Shown: positions 1 to 5,330 of the stretch, piece after piece | Position numbering within the stretch: position 1 is the stretch's first letter | Layout of the letters: each line of letters begins with the position of its first letter | From: DAMCAP01 sp964369265 | Lineage (GTDB): Bacteria; Bacillota; Clostridia; Oscillospirales; Ruminococcaceae | Length of the DNA: 5,476 nt | Direction of reading: 5' to 3' | NCBI GenBank assembly: GCA_964369265.1 | Contig: CAYJEV010000111.1 | Span: 1-5,476, forward strand | Notes under the pieces: generated by a model | The model's database searches: none | The model's input: the letters and a program-made list of their open reading frames with translations, nothing else | What the model was told of the DNA's origin: nothing | Translations under genes and position numbers: made by a program

Positions 1-5
1 AGCAT

Positions 6-42
6 CAAAGGGCTGCCCCTTTGGCGCTTTCCGCAGAAAGCG
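6..42. repeat. Two tandem perfect hairpins
   Basis: Two 7-bp stems with 4-nt loops follow each other with one base between: CAAAGGG-CTGC-CCCTTTG (6-23) and CGCTTTC-CGCA-GAAAGCG (25-42). Neither is followed by a T-tract on the + strand, so neither looks like a standard intrinsic terminator. They most resemble extragenic palindromes. It is unclear whether they belong to a longer repeat cut by the window start. Confidence 0.6.
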
Positions 43-61
43 AAACACTTAAAAACTAAAC

Positions 62-141
62 AGCTTTCACCTACAAAATAAGGCAAGCACCAAAACACAC
101 CATTCACAACAAAAACTGGAATGAGAACAAGGGTGAAAGCT
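62..141. repeat. Perfect 10-bp inverted repeat with distant arms
   Basis: AGCTTTCACC at 62-71 is the exact reverse complement of GGTGAAAGCT at 132-141. The 60-bp interval is A-rich and shows no gene. The right arm also forms a small local hairpin, GTGAA-AGC-TTCAC (133-145). The arrangement resembles the terminal inverted repeats of a very small non-autonomous element, but no target-site duplication is evident. Confidence 0.45.
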
Positions 142-187
142 TCACTAGCTTCCGTTTTCGCAAAAGGTCAGTCAAGGCACAGCTAAA

Positions 188-241
188 TTTATGTTTAAGC
201 TAAAATCGCCATCGTGACATAACTTTATGCTTGAACTAAAA
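188..241. repeat. Imperfect 18-bp direct repeat, two copies
   Basis: Positions 188-205 and 224-241 match at 15 of 18 bases, both following TTTATGyTTrArCTAAAA. Their starts are 36 bp apart. This could be a decayed duplication or a paired binding site. The sequence is low in complexity, so chance similarity is possible. Confidence 0.3.
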
Positions 242-254
242 GAATAGCGAGATT

Positions 255-294
255 AAAAAACACCCATCAAGGGAATGTAATGGACCCTTGATGG
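255..294 (-). terminator. Hairpin plus T-tract, possible minus-strand terminator
   Basis: CCATCAAGGG (264-273) and CCCTTGATGG (285-294) form a perfect 10-bp stem with an 11-nt loop. Read on the minus strand, the stem is followed by GTG and then six Ts (complement of A255-A260), which is close to an intrinsic terminator. On the + strand no T-tract follows. No minus-strand gene lies between this point and def, so it may instead be another extragenic palindrome that happens to adjoin an A-run. Confidence 0.35.
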
Positions 295-299
295 CAACA

Positions 300-320
300 A
301 CAAAATACAAAGGATTTTGT
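300..320. repeat. AT-rich 7-bp hairpin
   Basis: ACAAAAT (300-306) pairs with ATTTTGT (314-320) around a 7-nt loop. It lies directly after the 264-294 palindrome and before the heptamer array. The AT-only core makes it weak as an RNA structure. Confidence 0.35.
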
Positions 321-323
321 AAA

Positions 324-373
324 GTAATAGGTAATAGTTAATAGTGAAGAAGTATTGTATCGCCTTTGGCGAT
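324..373 (+). repeat. Heptamer array followed by a TTT-loop hairpin
   Basis: GTAATAG, GTAATAG, TTAATAG and a diverged TGAAGAA follow each other with a 7-base period (324-351). Seven bases later comes the perfect hairpin ATCGCC-TTT-GGCGAT (359-373). A module with the same architecture lies inverted at the other end of the operon (about 5194-5237) with a different stem sequence. This indicates a dispersed repeat family rather than gene-specific control. Confidence 0.5.
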
Positions 374-380
374 GGATTTT

Positions 381-410
381 GAGGGGCAATGTGTGCATCG
401 TCCCCTACAA
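381..410 (-). repeat. REP-like hairpin with GTAG, minus strand
   Basis: AGGGG (382-386) pairs with CCCCT (402-406). Inner pairs C387:G400 and ATG/CAT (389-391 with 396-398) surround a TGTG loop. On the minus strand the stem begins within GTAGGGG and is preceded by TT. A GTAG next to a stem-loop is the layout of REP sequences mobilised by TnpA-REP (RAYT) transposases. No such transposase gene lies in the window. Confidence 0.45.
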
Positions 411-449
411 CGTCCGTTCACATAATTTGCCGATTGCCTAAAATTAAAA

Positions 450-474
450 TGGCGACTACTAGTCGCCGCTACAA
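450..474 (-). repeat. Second REP-like hairpin with GTAG, minus strand
   Basis: GGCGACT-ACT-AGTCGCC (451-467) is a perfect 7-bp stem with a 3-nt loop. On the minus strand it is preceded by TTGTAG and one further base, matching the layout of the hairpin at 381-410. Both end in CTACAA on the + strand, which supports one repeat family. It lies directly upstream of the long form of the interspersed element. Confidence 0.45.
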
Positions 475-510
475 CTGGCGATGTGCAGGGCGATTACCGC
501 CCTAATGCGC

Positions 511-516
511 TATAAT
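511..516 (+). promoter_or_regulatory. Candidate -10 box (TATAAT) for the def operon
   Basis: TATAAT is a perfect sigma-A -10 hexamer 82 bases before the def start, at the upstream boundary of the repeat core. No good TTGACA-like -35 lies 16-18 bases upstream (487-494 is GC-rich and part of a hairpin), and there is no TGn extension. The corresponding site in copy 3 reads AATAAT, so one base distinguishes the consensus here. The evidence is the hexamer and its location only. Confidence 0.3.
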
Positions 517-587
517 GCTCTTATCATTCTTTGCTCAGCTGATAAGAGTTAAAAATTTTAAGAATTTGCCGAGCTGAGCGGCAGAAT

Positions 588-591
588 GGAG
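588..591 (+). promoter_or_regulatory. def ribosome-binding site, inside the repeat
   Basis: GGAG lies seven bases before the ATG at 599 and is the only plausible Shine-Dalgarno for def. It belongs to the conserved 3' end of the interspersed element (same bases in copies 2 and 3). In the long-stem fold, GAGCAT (589-594) pairs with ATGCTC (515-520), which would hide most of this site. In the two-hairpin fold it is free. Confidence 0.65.
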
Positions 592-598
592 CATTAAG

Positions 599-1114
599 AT
601 GGCTATAAGAAACATATTAAAAGATCATGAGGATACACTAAGGAAGAAAAGCAAAATAGTTGAGAAATTTGATCAAAAGCTATGGACTCTTCTTGATGAT
701 ATGAAAGATACTATGAGGCTTGCAGAGGGTGTTGGACTTGCTGCACCACAAGTTGGAATGTTAAAGAGGGTTGCTATTATTGACATTTCAGGAGATGGAA
801 CAGGCTTAATAGAGCTTATAAACCCTGAAATTACTTTTAGAAGCGATGATAAACAAATTGGTGACGAGGGCTGTTTATCCTCTCCAGGCGAGTATGGCTT
901 AGTGGCAAGACCAATGACAGTTACCGTTAAGGCTTTGGATAGAAACGGAATGCCTGTTGAACATACAGGAGAGGGCTTGTTTGCTAGAGCTGTTTGCCAT
1001 GAAGTCGACCATTTAGACGGCATTCTTTTTAAAGACCTAGTTATTGATCCTCCAGCAGAGGGCAAAACTGGGACAAAAGTTAAGGTTAAGCGACTCGAAA
1101 ATAGAGGGAAATAG
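599..1114 (+). CDS. def: Peptide deformylase
   Basis: This cytosolic metalloenzyme removes the N-formyl group from the initiator methionine of new proteins, the step before methionine aminopeptidase. All three family motifs are present in the 171 residues: motif I GVGLAAPQ (44-51), motif II EGCLS (90-94) with metal ligand Cys92, and motif III HEVDHLDG (134-141) with metal ligands His134 and His138 and catalytic Glu135. The length is normal for a bacterial deformylase, and the lysine-rich tail after about residue 155 is unremarkable. The ATG at 599 is supported by GGAG seven bases upstream and by a typical N-terminus (MAIRNILKDHEDTLRKKS). The gene opens the operon, two bases before fmt, which makes the formyl group that Def removes. 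Its leader is a repeated structured element, the one unusual aspect. Confidence 0.97.
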   Translation: MAIRNILKDHEDTLRKKSKIVEKFDQKLWTLLDDMKDTMRLAEGVGLAAPQVGMLKRVAIIDISGDGTGLIELINPEITFRSDDKQIGDEGCLSSPGEYGLVARPMTVTVKALDRNGMPVEHTGEGLFARAVCHEVDHLDGILFKDLVIDPPAEGKTGTKVKVKRLENRGK

Positions 1115-1116
1115 AT

Positions 1117-2043
1117 ATGAGAGTAGTATTTATGGGAACACCTAAAATAGCTGCATCTTGCCTTGAGGGGATAATAAAGGCAGGGCATGAGATAGTTGGT
1201 GTGTTTACACAACCAGACAAGCCTAGAGGCAGAGGGCATAAGCTTTGCTTTTCAGAGGTAAAAGAAGTTGCTGTTAGAGAGAATATTCCTGTGTTTCAGC
1301 CAGAAAAACTAAGAGGCAATGAAGAAATGTTAGAGCTTTTAAAAAGTTTAAATGCTGATGTTGGTGTTGTTGTTGCTTATGGACAGATACTTCCACAAGC
1401 CTTTTTAGATGCCCCAAAGCATGGCTGCATTAACACACACGCCTCTCTCCTCCCTAAGCTAAGAGGAGCAGCGCCAATTCAAAGGGCGATTATCAATGGC
1501 GATGACAAAACAGGCGTTACAATAATGCAGATGGCAGCAGGGCTTGATACAGGGGATATATTATTAAAGCTTGAGATGGCTATTGATGATAGCATTACTG
1601 CAGCAGAGCTTTTTGAAAAGATGGAGCAGCCTTGTATAGAGGGTATATTAGAAACTCTTAACCTAATAGAGCAAGGAAAGCTAGCTCCAATAGTTCAAGA
1701 CGAGAGCCTTGCAACATGGGCATCTCCTCTTACAAAAGAAGAGGGGAAGATTGACTTTAGCAAAAATAGCAAAGAGATAGTAAGGCTAATTCATGGGCTT
1801 AACAGCTGGCCAATTGCATATACTAACATTGCTGGAATTAAAACTAAGGTTTTAACAGCGAAGATATCAGATTTAAAGGGAGAGATTGGAGAGCTTCTTC
1901 ATAAATCTAAGCTAATAATTGGAACAGGCGATGGCTCTGTGGAGCTTATTGAGGTTGTTCCAGAGGGAAAAAAGAAGATGGAAGGCTCTGCTTTAATAAA
2001 TGGGCAAAGACTTTCTAAAAACACAATTATAATAAGCGAATAA
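1117..2043 (+). CDS. fmt: Methionyl-tRNA formyltransferase
   Basis: Fmt transfers a formyl group from 10-formyl-tetrahydrofolate to methionyl-tRNA(fMet), producing the initiator tRNA. The 308 residues show the N-terminal formyltransferase Rossmann-type domain (about 1-185), starting MRVVFMGTP. The catalytic trio is Asn106 and His108 in INTHASLLP plus Asp144 in GLDTGD. The C-terminal OB-like tRNA-binding domain runs from about 205 to 305, with the typical INGQRL near the end. The length matches the family. The ATG two bases after the def stop has AGAGGG eight bases upstream (1103-1108), inside the end of def, so the two are probably translationally coupled. Nothing is truncated or altered. Confidence 0.97.
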   Translation: MRVVFMGTPKIAASCLEGIIKAGHEIVGVFTQPDKPRGRGHKLCFSEVKEVAVRENIPVFQPEKLRGNEEMLELLKSLNADVGVVVAYGQILPQAFLDAPKHGCINTHASLLPKLRGAAPIQRAIINGDDKTGVTIMQMAAGLDTGDILLKLEMAIDDSITAAELFEKMEQPCIEGILETLNLIEQGKLAPIVQDESLATWASPLTKEEGKIDFSKNSKEIVRLIHGLNSWPIAYTNIAGIKTKVLTAKISDLKGEIGELLHKSKLIIGTGDGSVELIEVVPEGKKKMEGSALINGQRLSKNTIIISE

Positions 2044-2059
2044 TATTAAGGAGGAAACT

Positions 2060-2755
2060 ATGTTTTATCCATTTTTTGATTACTACTACCTAATACTAAT
2101 TATACCAGCTATGATAATTGCAGGGCTGGCTCAGGCTAATATTAGCTCAACCTATGCTAAATATAGAACACAACACTCAAGACGAGGAATGACTGGAGCT
2201 GATGTTGCGAGGGCGATTTTAAGAGAAAATGGCTTATCAGAAGTGTATGTAACTAATGTTAGCGGCCATCTAACAGATCACTACGACCCAAGAGATAAGA
2301 CAGTTAGGCTTTCTGACTCTGTTTATAACTCAACTTCAATCGCTGCTATTGGAGTTGCTGCACACGAGGTTGGACATGCAATACAACACGCAAATGCATA
2401 TCTTCCTTTAACAATCAGAAATGCAGTCATACCTGTTACTAATATTGGAACAAAAATATCTATACCACTAATCATAGCAGGAGTTATTTTCTCATCACAA
2501 AGCTTAATTGATATTGGAATAATAGCTTTTAGTTTTATGGTTATATTCCAGTTTGTGACTTTGCCTGTTGAGTTTAATGCAAGCAGCAGGGCAGTTAGAA
2601 TACTATCCGATACAGGGATTTTAGAGCATGACGAAGTCCCAAAGGCTAGAAAGGTGTTGTCGGCAGCGGCTATGACATATGTGGCTGCTTTGATAGTGTC
2701 TATAGCGCAACTTTTAAGGCTGATACTGCTTTATGGCGGAAGAAGACGAGATTAA
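2060..2755 (+). CDS. yugP: YugP-family membrane zinc metallopeptidase
   Basis: This is a putative membrane-embedded zinc protease (Pfam Zn_peptidase_2 / YugP family) with poorly known substrates. The 231 residues begin with a hydrophobic segment (about 8-26). HEVGHAIQH (102-110) follows, with the HExxH zinc ligands His102 and His106 and catalytic Glu103. Two hydrophobic segments come next (about 122-144 and 150-170). LPVEFNASSRA places Glu171 as the likely third metal ligand, by analogy with other HExxH membrane proteases. A last membrane segment (about 203-225) and a basic tail end the protein. A strong AAGGAGG (2048-2054) precedes the ATG by five bases, better than its neighbours' sites. 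It lies 16 bp after fmt. The gene sits here in many Clostridia, but its link to the translation genes is not explained by the sequence. Confidence 0.92.
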   Translation: MFYPFFDYYYLILIIPAMIIAGLAQANISSTYAKYRTQHSRRGMTGADVARAILRENGLSEVYVTNVSGHLTDHYDPRDKTVRLSDSVYNSTSIAAIGVAAHEVGHAIQHANAYLPLTIRNAVIPVTNIGTKISIPLIIAGVIFSSQSLIDIGIIAFSFMVIFQFVTLPVEFNASSRAVRILSDTGILEHDEVPKARKVLSAAAMTYVAALIVSIAQLLRLILLYGGRRRD

Positions 2756-2775
2756 AAAGCTGAAAGGGAAAACAA

Positions 2776-4026
2776 ATGAAGACAGCAAGACAGATTTCTG
2801 TTGAGGGCTTATTGAAAGTCAATACAGAGGGGGCATACTCACAAATCGCTTTAAATAAACTTCTAAGCTCTTCTGAAATAGCAGAGCAAGAAAAAGCCTT
2901 TGCGACAAGGCTTTTTTATGGCGCTATAGAAAAAAAGTTAACTTTAGATTATTATTTAAAGCCCTATGTTAAGCATAAGCTAAAGCCTGTTGTGCTGGAA
3001 ATTTTAAGGATATCAATTTATCAACTGGTTTATATGCCATCTGTTCCTGAGAGCGCTGTTGTTAATGAGGCTGTCAAGCTGACAAGAAAGCTAAAACAGC
3101 CTGGCGCAGCTGGGCTAGTTAATGGTGTGCTTAGGAGCTTTATTAGAGAGGGCAAGAAAGAACTGCCAAATACAAATAAACCAAGCGATTTAGAGATAAA
3201 ATACTCAATACCAAAAGATTTAACCTCTTTGTTTATGAGCTGGTATGGGGAGGAAACAACACTAAAAATGCTCTCCTCCACAAATGAAACCCCAAAGGCT
3301 TATGTTAGAGTTAACACACTCAAAACAAATGCCGACGAGCTAATTAAAAACACAGATTTCTTAAAGCGAACAGATTTAGAAAACTGCCTTGAAGCAGAAC
3401 TTTCAAAGGCTCTTCAGAGCAAATACCACAAAGATGGGCATTATTATGTTCAAGATTATTCCTCTCAATTTGCAATAAGCAAGCTATCTCCTAAAAAAGG
3501 AGATAGAGTTCTTGATTTATGCGCAGCTCCTGGCTCAAAAAGCTTCACATCTGCTATGTATAACGAGGACAGCGCTGAAATAGTTAGCTCTGATATACAC
3601 CAGCATAAAATTGAACTAATGAAAGATGGCGCTAATAAGCTAGGAATAAAGAGCATAAACGCCATTCTTAGCGATGCTACTATTTTTAATCAAGCTTTGG
3701 GAAAGTTTGATAAGGTTATCTGCGATGTTCCTTGCTCGGGGCTTGGAATAATCAGAAAAAAAGTTGAGATAAAATATAAAGATGTTAAAGAGTTTGGAGC
3801 TCTCCCAAAGCTTCAATATGAAATACTAAAAAATGCTATACGATATCTAAAAGATGATGGAAGCTTATTATACTCTACCTGCACTATCAACCCTAAAGAA
3901 AATGATGAGGTAGTGGAGATGTTTTTAAGAGAGCATAGCGATTATGAACTGTTATTTAAAAGGACAATGCTTTTTGGTGTTGATGATTATGACGGCTTCT
4001 TTGTTGCTATAATAAAGAAGAAGTAG
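2776..4026 (+). CDS. rsmB: 16S rRNA (cytosine-967-C5)-methyltransferase RsmB
   Basis: RsmB methylates C5 of cytosine 967 (E. coli numbering) of 16S rRNA using S-adenosylmethionine. The 416 residues contain an N-terminal NusB-like RNA-binding domain (about 1-125) with PESAVVNEAVKL and AAGLVNGVLR, a linker, and a Rossmann methyltransferase domain (about 225-416). Motif I is DLCAAPGSK (247-255) and the acidic SAM contact is probably Asp273. Motif IV is DVPCSG (317-322) with Cys320, which acts in product release. Motif VI is STCT (367-370) with the nucleophile Cys369. It is somewhat shorter than many homologues (about 440-450 residues), mainly near the C-terminus before the usual DGFF ending, which is present. 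AAAGGGA lies seven bases before the ATG. It follows yugP by 20 bp with no promoter or terminator visible. Confidence 0.96.
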   Translation: MKTARQISVEGLLKVNTEGAYSQIALNKLLSSSEIAEQEKAFATRLFYGAIEKKLTLDYYLKPYVKHKLKPVVLEILRISIYQLVYMPSVPESAVVNEAVKLTRKLKQPGAAGLVNGVLRSFIREGKKELPNTNKPSDLEIKYSIPKDLTSLFMSWYGEETTLKMLSSTNETPKAYVRVNTLKTNADELIKNTDFLKRTDLENCLEAELSKALQSKYHKDGHYYVQDYSSQFAISKLSPKKGDRVLDLCAAPGSKSFTSAMYNEDSAEIVSSDIHQHKIELMKDGANKLGIKSINAILSDATIFNQALGKFDKVICDVPCSGLGIIRKKVEIKYKDVKEFGALPKLQYEILKNAIRYLKDDGSLLYSTCTINPKENDEVVEMFLREHSDYELLFKRTMLFGVDDYDGFFVAIIKKK

Positions 4027-4050
4027 TGCGAGGCAATCATCTGCTTTTTC

Positions 4051-4059
4051 AGGGAAGGA
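4051..4059 (+). promoter_or_regulatory. rlmN ribosome-binding region with ambiguous start
   Basis: AGGGAAGGA directly abuts the ATG at 4060. The AGGG half (4051-4054) gives an acceptable five-base spacing to that ATG, while AAGGA (4055-4059) touches it. A GTG at 4072 in the same frame would have a 12-base spacing from AAGGA and gives a protein starting MKIDIKSLS, closer to the usual RlmN N-terminus. The two starts differ by four residues. Confidence 0.5.
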
Positions 4060-5109
4060 ATGGTCACAATAGTGAAGATTGATATTAAAAGCTTATCTTA
4101 TGATGAGCTTGTCGAATTTGTTTTAGGGCTTGGAGAGAAGAAATTTAGGGCAGAGCAGATTTTTAAATGGTTACATAACAGGGCTGTCAAGAGCTTTGAT
4201 GAAATGAGCGATATTTCTGCTGGTTTTAGGAAAAAGCTTTCCGAAAATTCTTATATTGCCTTATTAAAACCATTGGCAATACAAAAATCGAAAGATGGAA
4301 CTGTTAAGGTGCTTTTTGAGCTTAGTGATGGAAATACAATAGAAACTGTACTAATGACACATAACTATGGTGTGTCTGTCTGCATTTCTTGTCAGGTTGG
4401 TTGCAGGATGGGTTGCCGTTTTTGTGCTTCAACTGTTGGCGGAAAGGTTCGTGACTTAACTGCTTCTGAAATGCTTGAGCAGATATATAGAGCTTCTGAA
4501 ATTGCAGAGAAAAAGGTTGATTCTATTGTTATGATGGGGATAGGCGAGCCTCTTGATAATTATGATAATGTTATTAGGTTTTTAGATTTAATCCATCATC
4601 CAAAAGGCTTGCTTATTAGCCATAGGCATATTTCGCTTTCAACAAGTGGTTTGTGCGAGGAGATAGACAGCCTAGCAGACCTAAAGCTGCAAATAACACT
4701 TTCTGTATCTCTACACGCAACCGATAATGAGATGCGCTCCTCTATTATGCCAATAAACAATAAATATTCCCTCGAAAGGCTAATGAAGAGTTGCAAGAGA
4801 TATTTTGAGATAACAGGAAGGCGAATTTCTTATGAGTTTACACTAATTAGTGGCGTTAATGATAATAAAGCAACTGCTGAGGCATTAATTGCTCTGCTTA
4901 AAGGGCAGAACTGCCATGTGAACTTGATACCGATTAACCCTGTTAGAGATAACGAATATAAACGCCCTGATAAAGCGGCTTGTTATAAATTTAGAGATAT
5001 ACTCGAAGCAAAAGGCATTAGTGCAACAGTTAGGCGAGAGCTTGGAACTGATATTGATGCGGCTTGTGGACAGCTTAGAAGAAAGCAAAAAGAGGAAGCT
5101 AATAGTTAG
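4060..5109 (+). CDS. rlmN: Dual-specificity rRNA/tRNA methyltransferase RlmN (radical SAM)
   Basis: RlmN makes 2-methyladenosine at A2503 of 23S rRNA, and in some bacteria at A37 of tRNAs, by a radical SAM mechanism with a protein-bound methyl intermediate. The 349 residues show an N-terminal helical domain (about 8-95) with FRAEQIFKWLH. The radical SAM cluster motif is Cys115-x3-Cys119-x2-Cys122. Cys336 in DAACGQL is the methyl-carrying cysteine (E. coli Cys355), and Cys108 matches E. coli Cys118. MGIGEPLDN (159-167) is the family's GEP motif. The absence of Cfr resistance-type features and the housekeeping context favour RlmN. The start is uncertain by four codons (ATG 4060 or GTG 4072). 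It lies 33 bp after rsmB and is the last gene visible in the operon. No clear intrinsic terminator follows. Confidence 0.96.
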   Translation: MVTIVKIDIKSLSYDELVEFVLGLGEKKFRAEQIFKWLHNRAVKSFDEMSDISAGFRKKLSENSYIALLKPLAIQKSKDGTVKVLFELSDGNTIETVLMTHNYGVSVCISCQVGCRMGCRFCASTVGGKVRDLTASEMLEQIYRASEIAEKKVDSIVMMGIGEPLDNYDNVIRFLDLIHHPKGLLISHRHISLSTSGLCEEIDSLADLKLQITLSVSLHATDNEMRSSIMPINNKYSLERLMKSCKRYFEITGRRISYEFTLISGVNDNKATAEALIALLKGQNCHVNLIPINPVRDNEYKRPDKAACYKFRDILEAKGISATVRRELGTDIDAACGQLRRKQKEEANS

Positions 5110-5143
5110 CAGTCGCTAGTCTATGTTAGATAGCTGAAAATGT

Positions 5144-5156
5144 ATCACTTTGTGAT
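5144..5156. repeat. Small TTT-loop hairpin after rlmN
   Basis: ATCAC-TTT-GTGAT is a 5-bp stem with a TTT loop, 35 bases after the rlmN stop. It is followed by GGGGTGTATTG rather than a T-tract, so a terminator is unlikely. Its shape matches the other triloop hairpins at 359-373, 5194-5208 and 5331-5345. Confidence 0.4.
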
Positions 5157-5193
5157 GGGGTGTATTGTAAAGCCGACTGCAAGTCAGTTAAAA

Positions 5194-5237
5194 TGTCGCA
5201 AAGCGACACCGTCACGATTCACTCTTCACTATTACCT
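5194..5237 (-). repeat. Inverted heptamer module with AAA/TTT-loop hairpin
   Basis: On the minus strand this reads GTAATAG, TGAAGAG, TGAATCG at a 7-base period, then after a short gap the perfect hairpin TGTCGC-TTT-GCGACA (complement of 5194-5208). The module at 324-373 has the same order on the + strand but a different stem sequence. The two copies therefore bracket the operon in opposite orientation. Confidence 0.5.
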
Positions 5238-5248
5238 TTTTACTTAAA

Positions 5249-5327
5249 ATGCTCTTATCATTCTTTACTCAGCTGATAAGAGCTCAAAACTTTAAAAAAT
5301 TGCCATGCTGAGTGGCAGAATGGAGCA
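5249..5327 (+). repeat. Interspersed structured element, copy 2 (core only)
   Basis: These 79 bases are identical to 5398-5476 and differ from 515-593 at nine positions with no gaps. The 9-bp hairpin (5252-5260 with 5274-5282), the second hairpin TGCCA/TGGCA (5301-5305 with 5313-5317) and the loop-to-loop complement CTCAGC/GCTGAG are all kept. The sequence before the core is unrelated to the 38-base extension seen in copies 1 and 3, so this is a shorter form or a 5'-truncated copy. It sits in the same orientation as the genes. Confidence 0.8.
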
Positions 5328-5330
5328 ACA

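Larger units (their letters stand above)
477..594 (+). repeat. Interspersed structured element, copy 1 (def leader)
   Basis: The core (515-594) is repeated downstream at 5249-5327 and 5398-5476. The preceding 38 bases (477-514) are shared only with the third copy. Over 117 aligned bases, copies 1 and 3 differ at 15 positions with no gaps. The core holds a 9-bp hairpin CTCTTATCA/TGATAAGAG (518-526 with 540-548). A second hairpin, TGCCG/CGGCA (567-571 with 579-583), has loop bases GCTGAG that complement CTCAGC in the first loop. An alternative long stem pairs ATGCTC (515-520) with GAGCAT (589-594), ATTCT (526-530) with AGAAT (583-587), and 533-540 with 572-579. The upstream part adds a hairpin AGGGCG-ATTAC-CGCCCT (487-502). 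It ends four bases before def. It encodes no protein and resembles a REP/MITE-type element. Confidence 0.8.
1..598. other. Gene-free 5' flank made of palindromic repeat modules
   Basis: I see no convincing coding region, tRNA or rRNA in these 598 bases. The longest open stretch reaching the left edge (frame 1, to the TAA at 79-81) runs through two hairpins and looks non-coding. The stretch is a mosaic of short inverted repeats, a heptamer array, REP-like hairpins and one copy of the interspersed element, each listed separately. No end of an upstream gene (for example priA, common before def in Clostridia) is visible, so the upstream neighbour lies outside the window. Confidence 0.8.

Noticed and set aside
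1..81. Open frame running in from the left edge to a TAA at 79-81, possible 3' end of an upstream gene
   Set aside because: The frame passes through two perfect adjoining hairpins, and the residues resemble no protein ending I know. Repeat DNA explains it better.
586..597. Mini-frame ATG GAG CAT TAA just before the def ATG, a possible leader peptide
   Set aside because: It has no ribosome-binding site of its own, its first codons are the def Shine-Dalgarno, and three codons could not act as a usual attenuator leader.
673..1239. Long minus-strand open frame of 188 codons opposite def and the start of fmt
   Set aside because: It lies opposite two certain genes with intact motifs, its product has no recognisable domain, and it has a biased serine/proline-rich composition typical of a shadow frame. 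The shorter minus-strand frames inside rsmB and rlmN were dropped for the same reason.
2733..2804. Short overlapping frame (23 codons, MAEEDEIKK...) across the yugP-rsmB junction
   Set aside because: It has no Shine-Dalgarno, overlaps both genes in another frame, and ends soon after the rsmB start. It is most likely chance.
3484..3506. Hairpin CTATCTCC/GGAGATAG with an A6 loop run and an internal AAGGAG inside rsmB; possible internal start or frameshift site
   Set aside because: The bases encode the ordinary SPKKGDR run before motif I. The A6 is not in the zero-frame context of a canonical -1 slippery heptamer, and the downstream frame continues intact to the expected end.
5110..5160. Intrinsic terminator after rlmN
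   Set aside because: Only a 5-bp TTT-loop stem is present and it is followed by GGGGTG, not by Ts. The T5 near 5237 is not next to a stem.
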